Below, piece by piece: positions 24,500 through 34,247 of a stretch of DNA of 64,000 bases. Under the pieces are notes generated by a model. It was not told the DNA's origin. It ran no database searches and saw only the letters and a program-made list of their open reading frames with translations. Location of the stretch: positions 110,523 to 174,522 of the forward strand of contig NZMW01000011.1 in assembly GCA_002694685.1 (NCBI GenBank), read 5' to 3'. The position numbers and the translations under genes are program-made. The DNA is from Balneola sp. GTDB taxonomy: Bacteria; Bacteroidota; Rhodothermia; Balneolales; Balneolaceae. The number at the start of each line of letters is the position of its first letter. Within the stretch, counting starts at the first letter, position 1.

Positions 24500-25516
24500 C
24501 TACGAATTAAACAAATTTCGATCTGCCTTTTCAGGGTCTACACCAAGATAGTGATAGGCTTTCTTTGTACAAATGCGGCCTTTGGGAGTTCGCTGTAGAA
24601 AACCTTCTTTAATAAGAAATGGTTCATACACTTCTTCAATGGTTCCCTTGTCTTCCCCAACCGCAACACCAAGCGTGCTCAATCCAACAGGACCTCCATT
24701 ATAGTTCTCGATAATGGCTGTTAGTATTCTGATATCCATGTCATCCAGTCCATTATTATCTACATCCAGTGCATTCAGTGCCTTGTCTGCTATGGTTTCA
24801 TCTATGGTATTCAAGTTCTCGACCTGGGCAAAGTCTCGGGTTCGGCGGAGTAACTTATTCACAATCCTCGGAGTACCCCGACTTCTTCTGGCTATTTCGT
24901 GAGCACCAGTTTCTGTGATTCCCATCCCCATAATGTCGGCCGTTCTAAGGGCGATACGCTGAAGTAACTCTACATCGTAGTAATCCAGTCGCATATCTAT
25001 CCCAAAACGAGCACGAAGCGGAGCTGTTAGCAGTCCTTTTCGGGTAGTGGCTCCAACCAGTGTAAAGTGATTTAGTTCAATCTGGATACTGCGTGCATTG
25101 GGGCCCGAATCAATAACAATATCCAGCTTATAATCTTCCATAGCGGAATAAAGGTACTCTTCAATTACCGGATTTAGACGATGTATCTCATCAATAAAAA
25201 GCACATCCCCCTCTTCCAGATTCGTCAGCATGCCCGCCAAATCTCCTGGTTTTTCTAACACAGGTCCGGTTGTTGGGCGAATATTCTTACCCATCTCATT
25301 TGCTATAATATAGGAAAGCGTTGTTTTACCAAGTCCGGGAGGACCGGAAAGAATAACGTGATCTAAAGCATCTCCGCGCTGTTTTGCGGCTTTAATAAAC
25401 ACCGACAGATTGGAAATAGCTTTCTTTTGCCCAATGAACTCCTGTAACGATCCCGGGCGAACCGTTTGTTCGAAAGCTTCTTCTTTTTCTTCTGGATTTA
25501 ATAACGGATTATTCAC
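24500..25516 (-). CDS. ruvB: Holliday junction branch migration helicase RuvB
   Basis: 338 aa. Motor ATPase that drives RuvA-bound Holliday junctions. It shows the RuvB opening RPGSLQEFIGQKKAISNL, Walker A GPPGLGKTT near 59, Walker B LFIDEIHRL near 106, sensor motif GATTRKGLLTAPLRARFG near 155 and the C-terminal winged helix ending RTPKGRICTKKAYHYLG. The start is GTG at 25516. ruvA and ruvC are not nearby. Divergent from ppk1. Confidence 0.97.
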   Translation of the reverse strand: MNNPLLNPEEKEEAFEQTVRPGSLQEFIGQKKAISNLSVFIKAAKQRGDALDHVILSGPPGLGKTTLSYIIANEMGKNIRPTTGPVLEKPGDLAGMLTNLEEGDVLFIDEIHRLNPVIEEYLYSAMEDYKLDIVIDSGPNARSIQIELNHFTLVGATTRKGLLTAPLRARFGIDMRLDYYDVELLQRIALRTADIMGMGITETGAHEIARRSRGTPRIVNKLLRRTRDFAQVENLNTIDETIADKALNALDVDNNGLDDMDIRILTAIIENYNGGPVGLSTLGVAVGEDKGTIEEVYEPFLIKEGFLQRTPKGRICTKKAYHYLGVDPEKADRNLFNS

Positions 25517-25607
25517 GTTGTGTTTTTGAAGATTTGTTAACGCTAAGTTTACAGAATTATACTTAGTTTTAGATCTAATTGCGCATGCTAATTAAAGAAC
25601 GCCACTT

Positions 25608-27848
25608 ATGAAGAAGACGTCACTGTCACCAGATGAAGTTACATTCGATCCCTCAGTGGAAGATGAATCGAAGATTGGGAAGAATGCACTCAATCCCAAA
25701 AAGAATGAAATTCTAAAAAAGAAGGGTCTTCCCAAAGATTTGCGATCCAGTAATCTGAAAATATTTGGCAGCGACTATTACCTAAATTATGAATTAAGCT
25801 GGCTGAATTTTAACGGCCGTGTTCTAGCTGAAGCTCAAAGCAAAAGCAATAAAGTACTTGAACGGATTAAGTTCCTTGCCATCGTCTGCTCCAACCTTGA
25901 TGAGTTTTTTCAAAAAAGAGTGGGTGGCTTAAAGCGTCAATTGCTAGCCGGGGTTAAAGAACTTTCTGTGGATGGAATGACGCCGGCTGATCAGCTTAAA
26001 GTGGTTCGCCGTGAAGTTCACAATATGATTGAAGCTTACCGAAGCTGCTTCTTTGATGACCTGCTTCCTAAGCTCGAAAAGAAGGGCATTCTTATAAAGT
26101 CATACAATGATCTCGAGGATTATCAGAAAAGTGTTTGTGACCGATATTTTCAGAAGCAGGTCTATCCCATTGTAACACCTCTGGCAGTGGATGAATCTCA
26201 CCCCTTCCCTTTTATTTCTAACAAAAGCCTCTCTTTTGCGATTGAGCTAAAGAATCCCCGCACCAATGAAGTGTCTTTTGCACGCCTCAAAATTCCCGCT
26301 AACAGAAACCGGTTCGTTGAAATTGACCGTAAGGCAAGCAAAGTAACCCTGGTTCCCATCGAAGATATTATTCGACATAAGATGGATCACTTCTTTCCGG
26401 GTATGGAGGTTCTGTCTGCCCACATGTTTCGGGTAACCCGAAATGCCTCCGTAGATCGTAATGAGGAGGAAGCTGAGGATCTTCTCGAGACCATTGAAGG
26501 CGAGTTGAGAGAAAGAAAATTTGCTCAGATTGTACGCCTGGAAATTGACACCGAAATGCCAAAGCATCTCAAAAAGTATATCGTTAAAAACCTGGATATA
26601 AACTGGAACGATGTATATGAAATGAAAGGCACTATCGGGCTGGCTGATGTTATGGAGATTGGCAGGATAAATGGCTTTAGCAGGCTTAAAGAAAGAAATT
26701 GGACTCCGGTTTTACATCCTGCCCTGAAGCATAGCCCTGAAGATGAGATTCCCAGCATTTTCGAAGTCATTAGGCGTGGCGACTTTATGGTCCACCACCC
26801 CTACCACAGCTTTGAGCTTTCGACTCAGCGTTTTGTGGAGGAGGCGGCTCAGGATCCCAAGGTGCTGGCTATCAAACAAACTTTATATCGTACCTCAAAA
26901 GATTCACCGCTAATGCATTCGCTCATGAGTGCTGCCGAAGATGGCAAACAGGTTGCTGTTCTTGTTGAAATCAAGGCTCGTTTTGATGAAGAGCGTAATA
27001 TCAATTGGGCGCAGAAACTGGAAAATTATGGCGTGCATGTTGGCTACGGCATTTCCGGATTAAAAATTCATACCAAAATGACTATGGTGGTTCGGGAAGA
27101 AAGTGATGGCCTCAGGACATATTGCCATATCGGTACCGGAAATTACCACCCAGATACAGCACAACTTTATGAAGATTTAGCGCTCTTCACCTGTGACGAA
27201 ACTCTCACTTCAGATGTAACAGACGTTTTTAATTTGCTTACCGGATATGCTCCCGGCCAAACATTTGAAAAGTTACTGGTTGCCCCAAATCACATGAGGC
27301 AGCAAATGAATGACCTCATTGAAAAAGAAGTAGAAGAAGCCAAGAAAGGCAATACAGCCCGCATCATTGCAAAAATGAATACGCTGGAAGATCCCCTCAT
27401 CATCCAACAGCTTTACGAAGCCTCGGAAGCCGGAGTTAAAATTGATCTCATCGTCCGTGGCGTTTGTAGACTGATTCCCGGCAAAAAGGGACTGAGTGAA
27501 AACATCACCGTCCATTCCATAATTGGGAGATACCTAGAGCATTCTCGCATTTACTATTTCCATCATGCAGGCGAAGATAAGTACTTTATCGGCTCCGCCG
27601 ATTGGATGCACCGAAACCTGGATGCCCGTGTTGAGGCCATTGCCCCAATTGAGCAGAAAGAGCTAAAGAAGTATCTGCAGTTTATACTCAACATCTACTT
27701 CAACGATAACAAACAAAGGTGGCTGCTTATGTCTGACGGGAGCTATCAGCGGGCGCCGAAGGAAAAGGGATGCAAAAAATTAAGTACCCATGATTACCTC
27801 ATGAATCATATGAAAGAAGGAACGGAACCAATTCCCATTGTCAGTTAA
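25608..27848 (+). CDS. ppk1: Polyphosphate kinase 1
   Basis: 746 aa. It reversibly polymerises the gamma-phosphate of ATP into polyphosphate. The order of domains is normal: N domain (YLNYELSWLNFNGRVLAEA near 64), head, and two PLD-like C domains, with the catalytic phospho-His in GLKIHTKMTMVVR near 487 and IGTGNYHPDTAQLYEDL near 510, and HSRIYYFHHAG near 645. The first ~55 residues are a charged extension beyond the usual start (KKNEILKKKGLPKDLRSS); the ATG at 25608 is the only good start. Its last 4 bp overlap the end of the convergent TPR gene. Confidence 0.95.
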   Translation: MKKTSLSPDEVTFDPSVEDESKIGKNALNPKKNEILKKKGLPKDLRSSNLKIFGSDYYLNYELSWLNFNGRVLAEAQSKSNKVLERIKFLAIVCSNLDEFFQKRVGGLKRQLLAGVKELSVDGMTPADQLKVVRREVHNMIEAYRSCFFDDLLPKLEKKGILIKSYNDLEDYQKSVCDRYFQKQVYPIVTPLAVDESHPFPFISNKSLSFAIELKNPRTNEVSFARLKIPANRNRFVEIDRKASKVTLVPIEDIIRHKMDHFFPGMEVLSAHMFRVTRNASVDRNEEEAEDLLETIEGELRERKFAQIVRLEIDTEMPKHLKKYIVKNLDINWNDVYEMKGTIGLADVMEIGRINGFSRLKERNWTPVLHPALKHSPEDEIPSIFEVIRRGDFMVHHPYHSFELSTQRFVEEAAQDPKVLAIKQTLYRTSKDSPLMHSLMSAAEDGKQVAVLVEIKARFDEERNINWAQKLENYGVHVGYGISGLKIHTKMTMVVREESDGLRTYCHIGTGNYHPDTAQLYEDLALFTCDETLTSDVTDVFNLLTGYAPGQTFEKLLVAPNHMRQQMNDLIEKEVEEAKKGNTARIIAKMNTLEDPLIIQQLYEASEAGVKIDLIVRGVCRLIPGKKGLSENITVHSIIGRYLEHSRIYYFHHAGEDKYFIGSADWMHRNLDARVEAIAPIEQKELKKYLQFILNIYFNDNKQRWLLMSDGSYQRAPKEKGCKKLSTHDYLMNHMKEGTEPIPIVS

Positions 27849-28639
27849 TCTAACTGCTCGGTATCAAATTCTTCGTAGTCAACATTTCCTAAATCACTGC
27901 TAAGCTTTTTAAGCAAGCGGAAGGCTGGTTTTCTAAATATCCCTTCAAGTTTATACGCTTCATAGACGGCTGAGCGAGCTTCTTCCAGCTCACCAATATT
28001 AATCAGCGCATTCCCCAGGTACCAGTAAGCTTTTTCCAAAATCATGCGGCTATCCTCAACACGATTAGCCGATTCTTTAAATGCTTCAATGGCTTCATCA
28101 TACTCTGATTCATTGTAGAGGACAATTCCTTTATTCAGGAACGCTTTAGAGCCATACGGTTCTTCATCATACTTTGATATTACCTCATCAAAAAGCTGAA
28201 GTGCCCGGTTTTCATTTCCGGATACAATGGCTTCAAAACCAAGATTGAGTAAAGAATCTGCAGTCGTAATTCTTATGTCTTTGGCCCGAACCCCATCGGA
28301 AGTTTCCAGCTGACCAGGCTCAATATTCTGCACCACAAATTGGTTCATCTCTGTAGGAGTATTTACCTGGAATAACTGAACCAAAGCGATTATAGCTATT
28401 ACAGCCGCCGCAGCTGCATGCCAAGTCCATGAAGGAAGCTTGCTTATGGTTGGCTTAACTGAACTGAGGGCTTCCCTCTCAATAACTTCTTTGACATTAA
28501 CTTCTATTTCTAAGATATCCAGCAGTTCCGGGTTCTTAGCAAATTCAGTCCAAAGGTCTTTTATCTCTTCTTCCGTGAGCTCACCTTTAACGTAAGCGTC
28601 TATTTGTTGTCTGATCTCGTTTTCTCTCGAATTTTCCAT
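27845..28639 (-). CDS. Anti-sigma-like membrane protein with periplasmic TPR domain
   Basis: 264 aa. Residues 1-70 are a hydrophilic cytoplasmic region with a helical segment (QQIDAYVKGELTEEEIKDLW) like Bacteroidota anti-sigma proteins. One transmembrane segment (TWHAAAAAVIAIIALVQLF) lies near 72-90. From about 125 to 240 there are TPR-type helices (LNLGFEAIVSGNENRALQLF, FLNKGIVLYNESEYDEAIEAF, YWYLGNALINIGELEEA). It follows the ECF sigma gene by 89 bp on the same strand, so it probably controls or is controlled by that sigma factor. Sequence similarity to characterised anti-sigma factors is weak; the role is inferred from layout. Confidence 0.68.
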   Translation of the reverse strand: MENSRENEIRQQIDAYVKGELTEEEIKDLWTEFAKNPELLDILEIEVNVKEVIEREALSSVKPTISKLPSWTWHAAAAAVIAIIALVQLFQVNTPTEMNQFVVQNIEPGQLETSDGVRAKDIRITTADSLLNLGFEAIVSGNENRALQLFDEVISKYDEEPYGSKAFLNKGIVLYNESEYDEAIEAFKESANRVEDSRMILEKAYWYLGNALINIGELEEARSAVYEAYKLEGIFRKPAFRLLKKLSSDLGNVDYEEFDTEQLD

Positions 28640-28660
28640 ACTAAAGCTTTTCTTTTAGTT

Positions 28661-28687
28661 CAGAATGTATTCTATAAATACATTCTG
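28661..28687. promoter_or_regulatory. Palindrome between sigma factor and its partner gene
   Basis: Perfect 11-bp arms cagaatgtatt (28661-28671) and aatacattctg (28677-28687) around a 5-nt loop, with no T-run. It lies in the 89-bp gap between the sigma gene and the TPR gene, 22 bp upstream of the latter's start. It could be an operator or an mRNA hairpin that sets the ratio of the two proteins. Confidence 0.5.
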
Positions 28688-28728
28688 CACCCGTGTAGTA
28701 AGAGCGATGAAAAGACCATTCCTTACAG

Positions 28729-29274
28729 TTAAAGTTTAATTTTTTTTTCAAAGCAATCTTTAAGCACATTTATCACTCGGTGCTTCTTGGTCCAGGCATT
28801 GCTTACAGAGATCCCAAAGTAGTCCGCAACTACTGAAGTTTCGTAACCGGGGTTTTGAAACCAATATTCAATATAATTTCTATAATCAGCCTTCAAACCC
28901 TCTATACAGCGTGTTAAGATGCTCATCTTTTCATCATCAAGCAGCCTGCTAAGTTGATCAGGCTTGTCAAAATGATGTTCTGGAAGGTCTTCATAATTAA
29001 CTTCACGATCCTTCGAAAGCTGCTTTAAATACTCGTGTTTTGCTGTGGTGAAAAGATAGTTTATGACGTAATCCGGGTTCGTAATTTTGTCTTCCCGAAT
29101 TTTTTCTATTGCGATAAGCAGGGTATTTTGTGCGCAGTCTTGGGCATCATGTATCGAAGCGTCGAGCCGGACGGTTAAGAATTTGATGAGCACAGGAGTG
29201 ATTACATTCACCTGATCGGTGATGGCATTTTCATCGCGGTCTAATACCGCTTCCACAAATTTTGAATAATCCAT
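28729..29274 (-). CDS. ECF-type RNA polymerase sigma factor
   Basis: 181 aa with the sigma2-sigma4 layout. Region 2: DAQDCAQNTLLIAIEKI near 43-59 followed by VINYLFTTAKHEYLKQL near 69-85, where promoter -10 contacts are made. Region 4: an HTH near 145-170 (VVADYFGISVSNAWTKKHRVINVLKD). A 30-residue acidic linker joins them. It would direct a regulon of its own, perhaps an envelope response given the membrane TPR protein encoded just downstream. ATG start at 29274. Confidence 0.85.
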   Translation of the reverse strand: MDYSKFVEAVLDRDENAITDQVNVITPVLIKFLTVRLDASIHDAQDCAQNTLLIAIEKIREDKITNPDYVINYLFTTAKHEYLKQLSKDREVNYEDLPEHHFDKPDQLSRLLDDEKMSILTRCIEGLKADYRNYIEYWFQNPGYETSVVADYFGISVSNAWTKKHRVINVLKDCFEKKIKL

Positions 29275-29372
29275 GCCCTTATTTTTGCCTAAATTACAAG
29301 CTATCCTAAAATAACATTCACTGTGTAAAAGAAAACAAAGAAATTTAGATTATAAGACTGTAGTTTCAAATT

Positions 29373-30116
29373 ATGTATCGCGTACAACTAAACAATTTTG
29401 AAGGACCTCTGGACCTCCTCCTCTTCTTTATAAAAAAAGATGAGTTGGACATCTATAATATCCCCATCTCATACATCACGAAGCAGTTTCTGGAGTATAT
29501 CCATGTAATGGAAGAATTGGATCTGGATGTTGCCAGCGAATTCATTTTAATGGCCAGCATGCTCATGTCGATCAAGGCGAAGATGATGCTTCCCCGCGAA
29601 GATTCTGAAGATGAAGAACTGGATGAAAGTGACCCGCGATACGAACTCGTTCAGCGACTTCTCGAGTATAAGCGCTACAAAGAGATGTCGGAAAAAATGG
29701 CCGATATGGATGAAGAGACCCGCAAGCAGTATATGCGTGGTTATCCTGAAGCCGACAATGTAGATCAACAAGCTACCGGAGAAGCCCTGCAAGATGTAAC
29801 GATGTTTGATTTGATTGCCGCATTCAAGAAAGTACTGCAGGATATTGAACGTAAGAATATTGTACATCACGTAGAGAAAGTAAGTACCACGGTCGAAGAA
29901 CAGGCTGAATTTGTACTTAACAGACTTCAGGAACACGGACGACAAACGTTCATGGAAGTCTGCGCTACCCTTAAGAATAAAATTTATGTTGTTGTTACAT
30001 TTTTAGCTGTACTCGAAATGATCAAGGAGCAACAAATCAATTTATTTCTCAGTGAAGAACCAACCGATTTTTATATAGATCTTAAACCCGTTGATGAAAT
30101 AATTGGCGCTAATTAA
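29373..30116 (+). CDS. scpA: Segregation and condensation protein A
   Basis: 247 aa. Kleisin subunit of the SMC-ScpAB condensin. The N-terminus (YRVQLNNFEGPLDLLLFFIKKDELDIYNIPI, seen as two consecutive blocks) is the family signature that binds the SMC neck; LEYIHVMEELDLDVASEFILMA follows, and the C-terminal winged helix (FMEVCATLKNKIYVVVTFLAVLEMI) binds the SMC cap. scpB is not adjacent. The M28 peptidase gene begins 20 bp downstream, so they may share a transcript. Confidence 0.93.
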   Translation: MYRVQLNNFEGPLDLLLFFIKKDELDIYNIPISYITKQFLEYIHVMEELDLDVASEFILMASMLMSIKAKMMLPREDSEDEELDESDPRYELVQRLLEYKRYKEMSEKMADMDEETRKQYMRGYPEADNVDQQATGEALQDVTMFDLIAAFKKVLQDIERKNIVHHVEKVSTTVEEQAEFVLNRLQEHGRQTFMEVCATLKNKIYVVVTFLAVLEMIKEQQINLFLSEEPTDFYIDLKPVDEIIGAN

Positions 30117-30136
30117 AACAAACTACCCCTATCTTA

Positions 30137-31186
30137 ATGACTAATAAAATACTTCTATTCCTGCTCGCTGTAACTGTTGCAGCATGTAGCACTTCTACTC
30201 CTAAAGACATCTATTCCTTTTCTGAGGAAATCACTGAATCGAGCTTGTACAGTGATTTAGCCGTGCTCGCTGATGACTCTCTGCAAGGCCGTGAAACCGG
30301 AACCATCGGTGAAGAAAAAGCCGCTCGATACCTTTCCAAAAGATATACTGAAATGGGCTTAAAAGCCGTCGGCGATAATGACACCTATTTTCAGCACTAC
30401 AAAGTTAAACTGAGGGGCACTGAAGATTCTGTTGCTACCAAAAACGTAGTCGCTTTTTTGGAAGGTTCTGATCCTCAAATGAAAGATGAAGTCGTTGTAC
30501 TTAGTTCACACTATGATCATGTAGGCGTTGGCCGTCCAGACTCCACCGGAGATACCATCTATAACGGCGCTGATGACGATGGAAGTGGAACAACTGCCAC
30601 TCTTCAAGTAGCAGAGGCGATGGCAAAAGCAAAAGCAGCCGGTGTTGGCCCAAAACGCAGTGTGCTTTTCCTTAATGTTTCAGGTGAAGAAAAGGGATTG
30701 CTTGGCTCCTACTATTATTCTGAAAATCCGCTTTTTTCAATTGAGAACACTGTGGCTAATATCAATATAGATATGATTGGCCGTGTTGATCCGGAACACC
30801 AGAACGGAGACAGCAGCTATGTGTATGTAATTGGAAACGCCATTATTTCCTCTCAAATGGATAGCCTGACCCGAATAGCAAACGACATGGGCCCGAACCT
30901 TGATTTAAGTGATCGCTATAACGACCTGAATGACCCGAACCAGTTTTACAGAAGAAGTGACCACTGGAACTTTGGGCGGTTGGGCGTTCCTTTTGTATTC
31001 TTTTTCAATGGAACTCACGAAGACTACCACCGGCCTCAGGATCATATCGAGAAAATCACTTTTGAGCCTTATCTAAAGAGAACTCATTTGGTGTATAACC
31101 TGACTGCTATCTTGGCAAACTCCCCTAATCGACCTTTGGTTGATAACCAGGAGTTTATTGAGAAAACTCAGGTCAACCCAAGGTAG
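30137..31186 (+). CDS. M28-family zinc aminopeptidase lipoprotein
   Basis: 349 aa. Lipoprotein signal ILLFLLAVTVAACS (Cys16). The catalytic domain shows the M28 ligands in order: SSHYDHVG (His), NGADDDGSGT (bridging Asp), NVSGEEKGLLGS (catalytic Glu pair), NINIDMIGR (Asp) and YHRPQDHIEKI (last His). Members release N-terminal amino acids from peptides at the cell envelope. The gene ends 27 bp before a strong terminator. Confidence 0.9.
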   Translation: MTNKILLFLLAVTVAACSTSTPKDIYSFSEEITESSLYSDLAVLADDSLQGRETGTIGEEKAARYLSKRYTEMGLKAVGDNDTYFQHYKVKLRGTEDSVATKNVVAFLEGSDPQMKDEVVVLSSHYDHVGVGRPDSTGDTIYNGADDDGSGTTATLQVAEAMAKAKAAGVGPKRSVLFLNVSGEEKGLLGSYYYSENPLFSIENTVANINIDMIGRVDPEHQNGDSSYVYVIGNAIISSQMDSLTRIANDMGPNLDLSDRYNDLNDPNQFYRRSDHWNFGRLGVPFVFFFNGTHEDYHRPQDHIEKITFEPYLKRTHLVYNLTAILANSPNRPLVDNQEFIEKTQVNPR

Positions 31187-31212
31187 AGTATTCTTTCTTT
31201 GAATGTTGATAC

Positions 31213-31248
31213 AGCCCTGCACATAAATTTATGTGCAGGGCTTTTTTT
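31213..31248. terminator. Intrinsic terminator between M28 and CHAT genes
   Basis: Fully self-complementary 30-nt stretch from agccctgcacataaa to its reverse complement (31213-31242) followed by T7. It lies between two convergent genes; the plus-strand T-run marks it as the end of the scpA/M28 transcript. Confidence 0.9.
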
Positions 31249-31253
31249 ATAGT

Positions 31254-34172
31254 CTATTTCCCGATCAAAATAAAAGGTGCCCAATGAACCGGTTTGTTGT
31301 AGTAGGGGTGATCAATCATTGCCAGCTTGGCATCTCTTAAAGCCTTGGCCTTATAATCAAACATTGGGTGTTCATAGAGTCCAACAAGATCCAGGCTTTG
31401 GTTCCAGATACCATAATCTTCTTCCTTATGCTCTAACACACTTTTATAAAACTTGGACATAAACACAGAAGTGCTTCGGTCAAAGATATTCCATAAGCTA
31501 ACCATAACTGAGGATGAACCAGCCGTCAAAAATGACCGTTGAAGACCAAGCAGCCCTTCTCCATTTATAAGTTTACCCATTCCTGTTTGGCAAGCACTCA
31601 GGGTTACCAAGTCTGCATTTAACCTGAGACCTGATATTTCCGTGCTATTCAGGTGTCCATCCTCACCGAACAAAGATTCTACTTCCATTTTTTTTGAAAG
31701 CATGAGTCCGCTTTGTGAGGGATTTATCTCATCAATTTCAGCATGAGTAGCAAAATGTATGTAGCGAAACTGACTCAGATCGAATGACTTCAAAGTAGCT
31801 TCGGTCACATCTTCATTTTTGAGTAAGCGGGTAGTGCTAAAATTTGCTGCTATTGAATCTACTTCAAGCAAGGTCGAGGGCAGTGAAGCAAAAGAAGTTT
31901 GTGAACTACTTTCGGTTATTCCTTCTTGCCCTCCCTCAAAACCAGACCCGGCCAGGGCCAGAAGCTCCTGACTCGTTGTTCGGTGCGGTGGTCGTATAAA
32001 TGGATATATAGAAGCGGAAGGCAGATATTTAACATTATACGTTTGGATAATGTACTTGCCATCTTTTGAAAGCGCCTCAAAAGGAACAAACGAAATAGGG
32101 CCACCCGGCACAACTACAAAGTTCCTGACTCCTTTACTTCTCAACAGGTCTTCTCCCGGAATCAATGCATTATAAAGTTGTTCATATTCACCTTCACCCG
32201 TACCATCGATTATAAACTCTCTGAATTTTTTGATCTCCTGTGTCAGGAAGGTCTTTGCAGGCTGACTTCCTATTTGTTCGATAACAGTTCCCTCGATTGC
32301 ATCTTGTGTTATCAAAAACCTGATGAGCTTATCGTTAGCAAATGCATACTCAAAAATGGCTGTTTCGTCATCGAGCAGATCCATGGCATCACCTGCTCTT
32401 AAAGGCTCTGGGTATTCAAAAGCCTTCAAATCCGGCACTTTTTGCCGAATAGTGTTAAGGAAAGTTTGATACTCAAATTCTAAGTTTTTCAGTTCATTCC
32501 GAAGCTGCTCAGACTCAGTATTATCTTCACTTTCCCTTATCTCGCCATACAGCTTATCAATCTGCTTTTGCATTTGCTGTTTACGGATCAGCGTAGCCTC
32601 ATCCAGCTGCTGGAATAACTTGCTTTCAGCCTCGGCCAACTCATCCATTAATACTCGGGCCTTGGCTCCTTCAACCAGCTCAAATGCTTTATTATGATCT
32701 TCTTTTCTTACGATGTACCATTCCGCTACTTCATTATAAAACCCTGCATATTCACTGAAAAATCCTGCTTTAAAGGTGAAGCCCGCCACATTGTTTCGAA
32801 CCGCATCAATATTTTCAAAAACCTGCTTTGCCAAAACAAAGGCACTGTCAGATTCAACCCTGTTATACGCTCTTGCCAGATGAATTGCCGGCCATATGCT
32901 CAGTGACAATGCCCCTTCATTCGAGTTCAGCTTATAGTACTTTTTATATTCTTTAAGGCTTGAATCGAAATTCCCCTGCATTGCATAAACTTCCCCTTTT
33001 AGCTTGTGACCTTGAGCTAATAAAGTAGTTTTATCTATGTTGCTAGCAATTTCAAATCCATCGCTGAGATACTTTTCTGCACTATTGTAATCACCCCGGC
33101 TTAATTCCATTTCACTTAACCTAAAATAGATCTGAGCTGATTCAGCCGTTACCTCTCCACCCTCCAAAAGGGAAAGAGCATCCATATAAAAGGATTCGGC
33201 CGTACTGTAGTCTCCCTCCTCAACTGCCAATTGGGCAATCATGCTTAAATTATTAGCAATAGATACCGGCCGGTTGGTCTGGCGATTGAATTCCAATGCC
33301 TCGTTATAATAAAGCAGAGCAGTCTCATTCTCCCCTGATTCTTCATAAAGGTTCCCGATGTTAAGTAAGGTCTGAGTTATATCGTATGGGTTTTCCAGCA
33401 TTCGGGACAATTTCAGCGATTTCTGGTAATTGATGATGGCACTATCCCTTCTACCGAGCCTGCTGTGACTCGTTGCCATGTTATGATATGCGATATCCAG
33501 CAAATTTGGATTGTTGATTTCCTTACGGATTTCGAGGCTGGCCCTGATATATTTTTCTGCCTGTTTATGTAATCCGAGATCAGAAAGTGTTAAAAATATG
33601 CCGTTAAGAACGGAAGAAAGGTGACGGGTTCTGCCTAAATCCTCATAAACTTCTTTAGCTTTTGTTAAGTGAAAAAGAGCCTTTTCATAATCATCCGTAT
33701 ACAGATAAGCATAAGAAATATTGTTATTCAGATAGGCAATCCACAGCGAATCTTTTGAAGCATTTACTAACTCAATACCCTGCAAATAATATTCTTTTGA
33801 GTTTTCGTACTGCTCGAGAAGCCGATACGCCCAGCCAATTAAGTAATTTATTCTAGCCTGCGTTAAAAGTGAAGCATCGGAAGGTTTTTGTTGAGACAGA
33901 TCCAACCCAGAATCAAGGGCTTGCTGAACTTCCCCGTTACTGATCAGTGCATCAATCTGTATAAGCTTTGTTTTAACCCAACCCAGGGAGTCGTCCCGCT
34001 GTAGGTAGTCTTCGCCGGACAAAGTGTAATACTGAATCGCATCATCATATTTACCGGCCGTGTAGTAATCTTCGGCGATATCAAAAAGTGAATCGGCTGA
34101 AGACTCCTGAGCCATCAATTCTGAAAAAAAACCTACGGCGCATAAAAATGTAAAGATTAGTATCGCCTTCAT
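31254..34172 (-). CDS. Exported TPR-CHAT domain protein
   Basis: 972 aa from the ATG at 34172, chosen because KAILIFTFLCAVGFFSELMAQ is a signal peptide; the open frame extends 25 codons further without support. Residues ~30-480 are about ten TPR repeats (for example ETALLYYNEALEFNRQTN), 490-620 a helical linker with coiled coil, and ~650-970 a CHAT domain. The caspase-type dyad is intact: FATHAE (His810) and LSACQTG (Cys861). CHAT domains are caspase-like proteases, some triggered by partner proteins. A TPR-CHAT with a signal peptide would act in the periplasm or outside. A 40-aa ORF diverges from it. Confidence 0.9.
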   Translation of the reverse strand: MKAILIFTFLCAVGFFSELMAQESSADSLFDIAEDYYTAGKYDDAIQYYTLSGEDYLQRDDSLGWVKTKLIQIDALISNGEVQQALDSGLDLSQQKPSDASLLTQARINYLIGWAYRLLEQYENSKEYYLQGIELVNASKDSLWIAYLNNNISYAYLYTDDYEKALFHLTKAKEVYEDLGRTRHLSSVLNGIFLTLSDLGLHKQAEKYIRASLEIRKEINNPNLLDIAYHNMATSHSRLGRRDSAIINYQKSLKLSRMLENPYDITQTLLNIGNLYEESGENETALLYYNEALEFNRQTNRPVSIANNLSMIAQLAVEEGDYSTAESFYMDALSLLEGGEVTAESAQIYFRLSEMELSRGDYNSAEKYLSDGFEIASNIDKTTLLAQGHKLKGEVYAMQGNFDSSLKEYKKYYKLNSNEGALSLSIWPAIHLARAYNRVESDSAFVLAKQVFENIDAVRNNVAGFTFKAGFFSEYAGFYNEVAEWYIVRKEDHNKAFELVEGAKARVLMDELAEAESKLFQQLDEATLIRKQQMQKQIDKLYGEIRESEDNTESEQLRNELKNLEFEYQTFLNTIRQKVPDLKAFEYPEPLRAGDAMDLLDDETAIFEYAFANDKLIRFLITQDAIEGTVIEQIGSQPAKTFLTQEIKKFREFIIDGTGEGEYEQLYNALIPGEDLLRSKGVRNFVVVPGGPISFVPFEALSKDGKYIIQTYNVKYLPSASIYPFIRPPHRTTSQELLALAGSGFEGGQEGITESSSQTSFASLPSTLLEVDSIAANFSTTRLLKNEDVTEATLKSFDLSQFRYIHFATHAEIDEINPSQSGLMLSKKMEVESLFGEDGHLNSTEISGLRLNADLVTLSACQTGMGKLINGEGLLGLQRSFLTAGSSSVMVSLWNIFDRSTSVFMSKFYKSVLEHKEEDYGIWNQSLDLVGLYEHPMFDYKAKALRDAKLAMIDHPYYNKPVHWAPFILIGK

Positions 34173-34247
34173 AAAACGTCCTAGAATTATTGCAAGTAGT
34201 TTTAATATATCGTTTTTTGCTTTGAACTCTAATTTAATCAGGCACAA

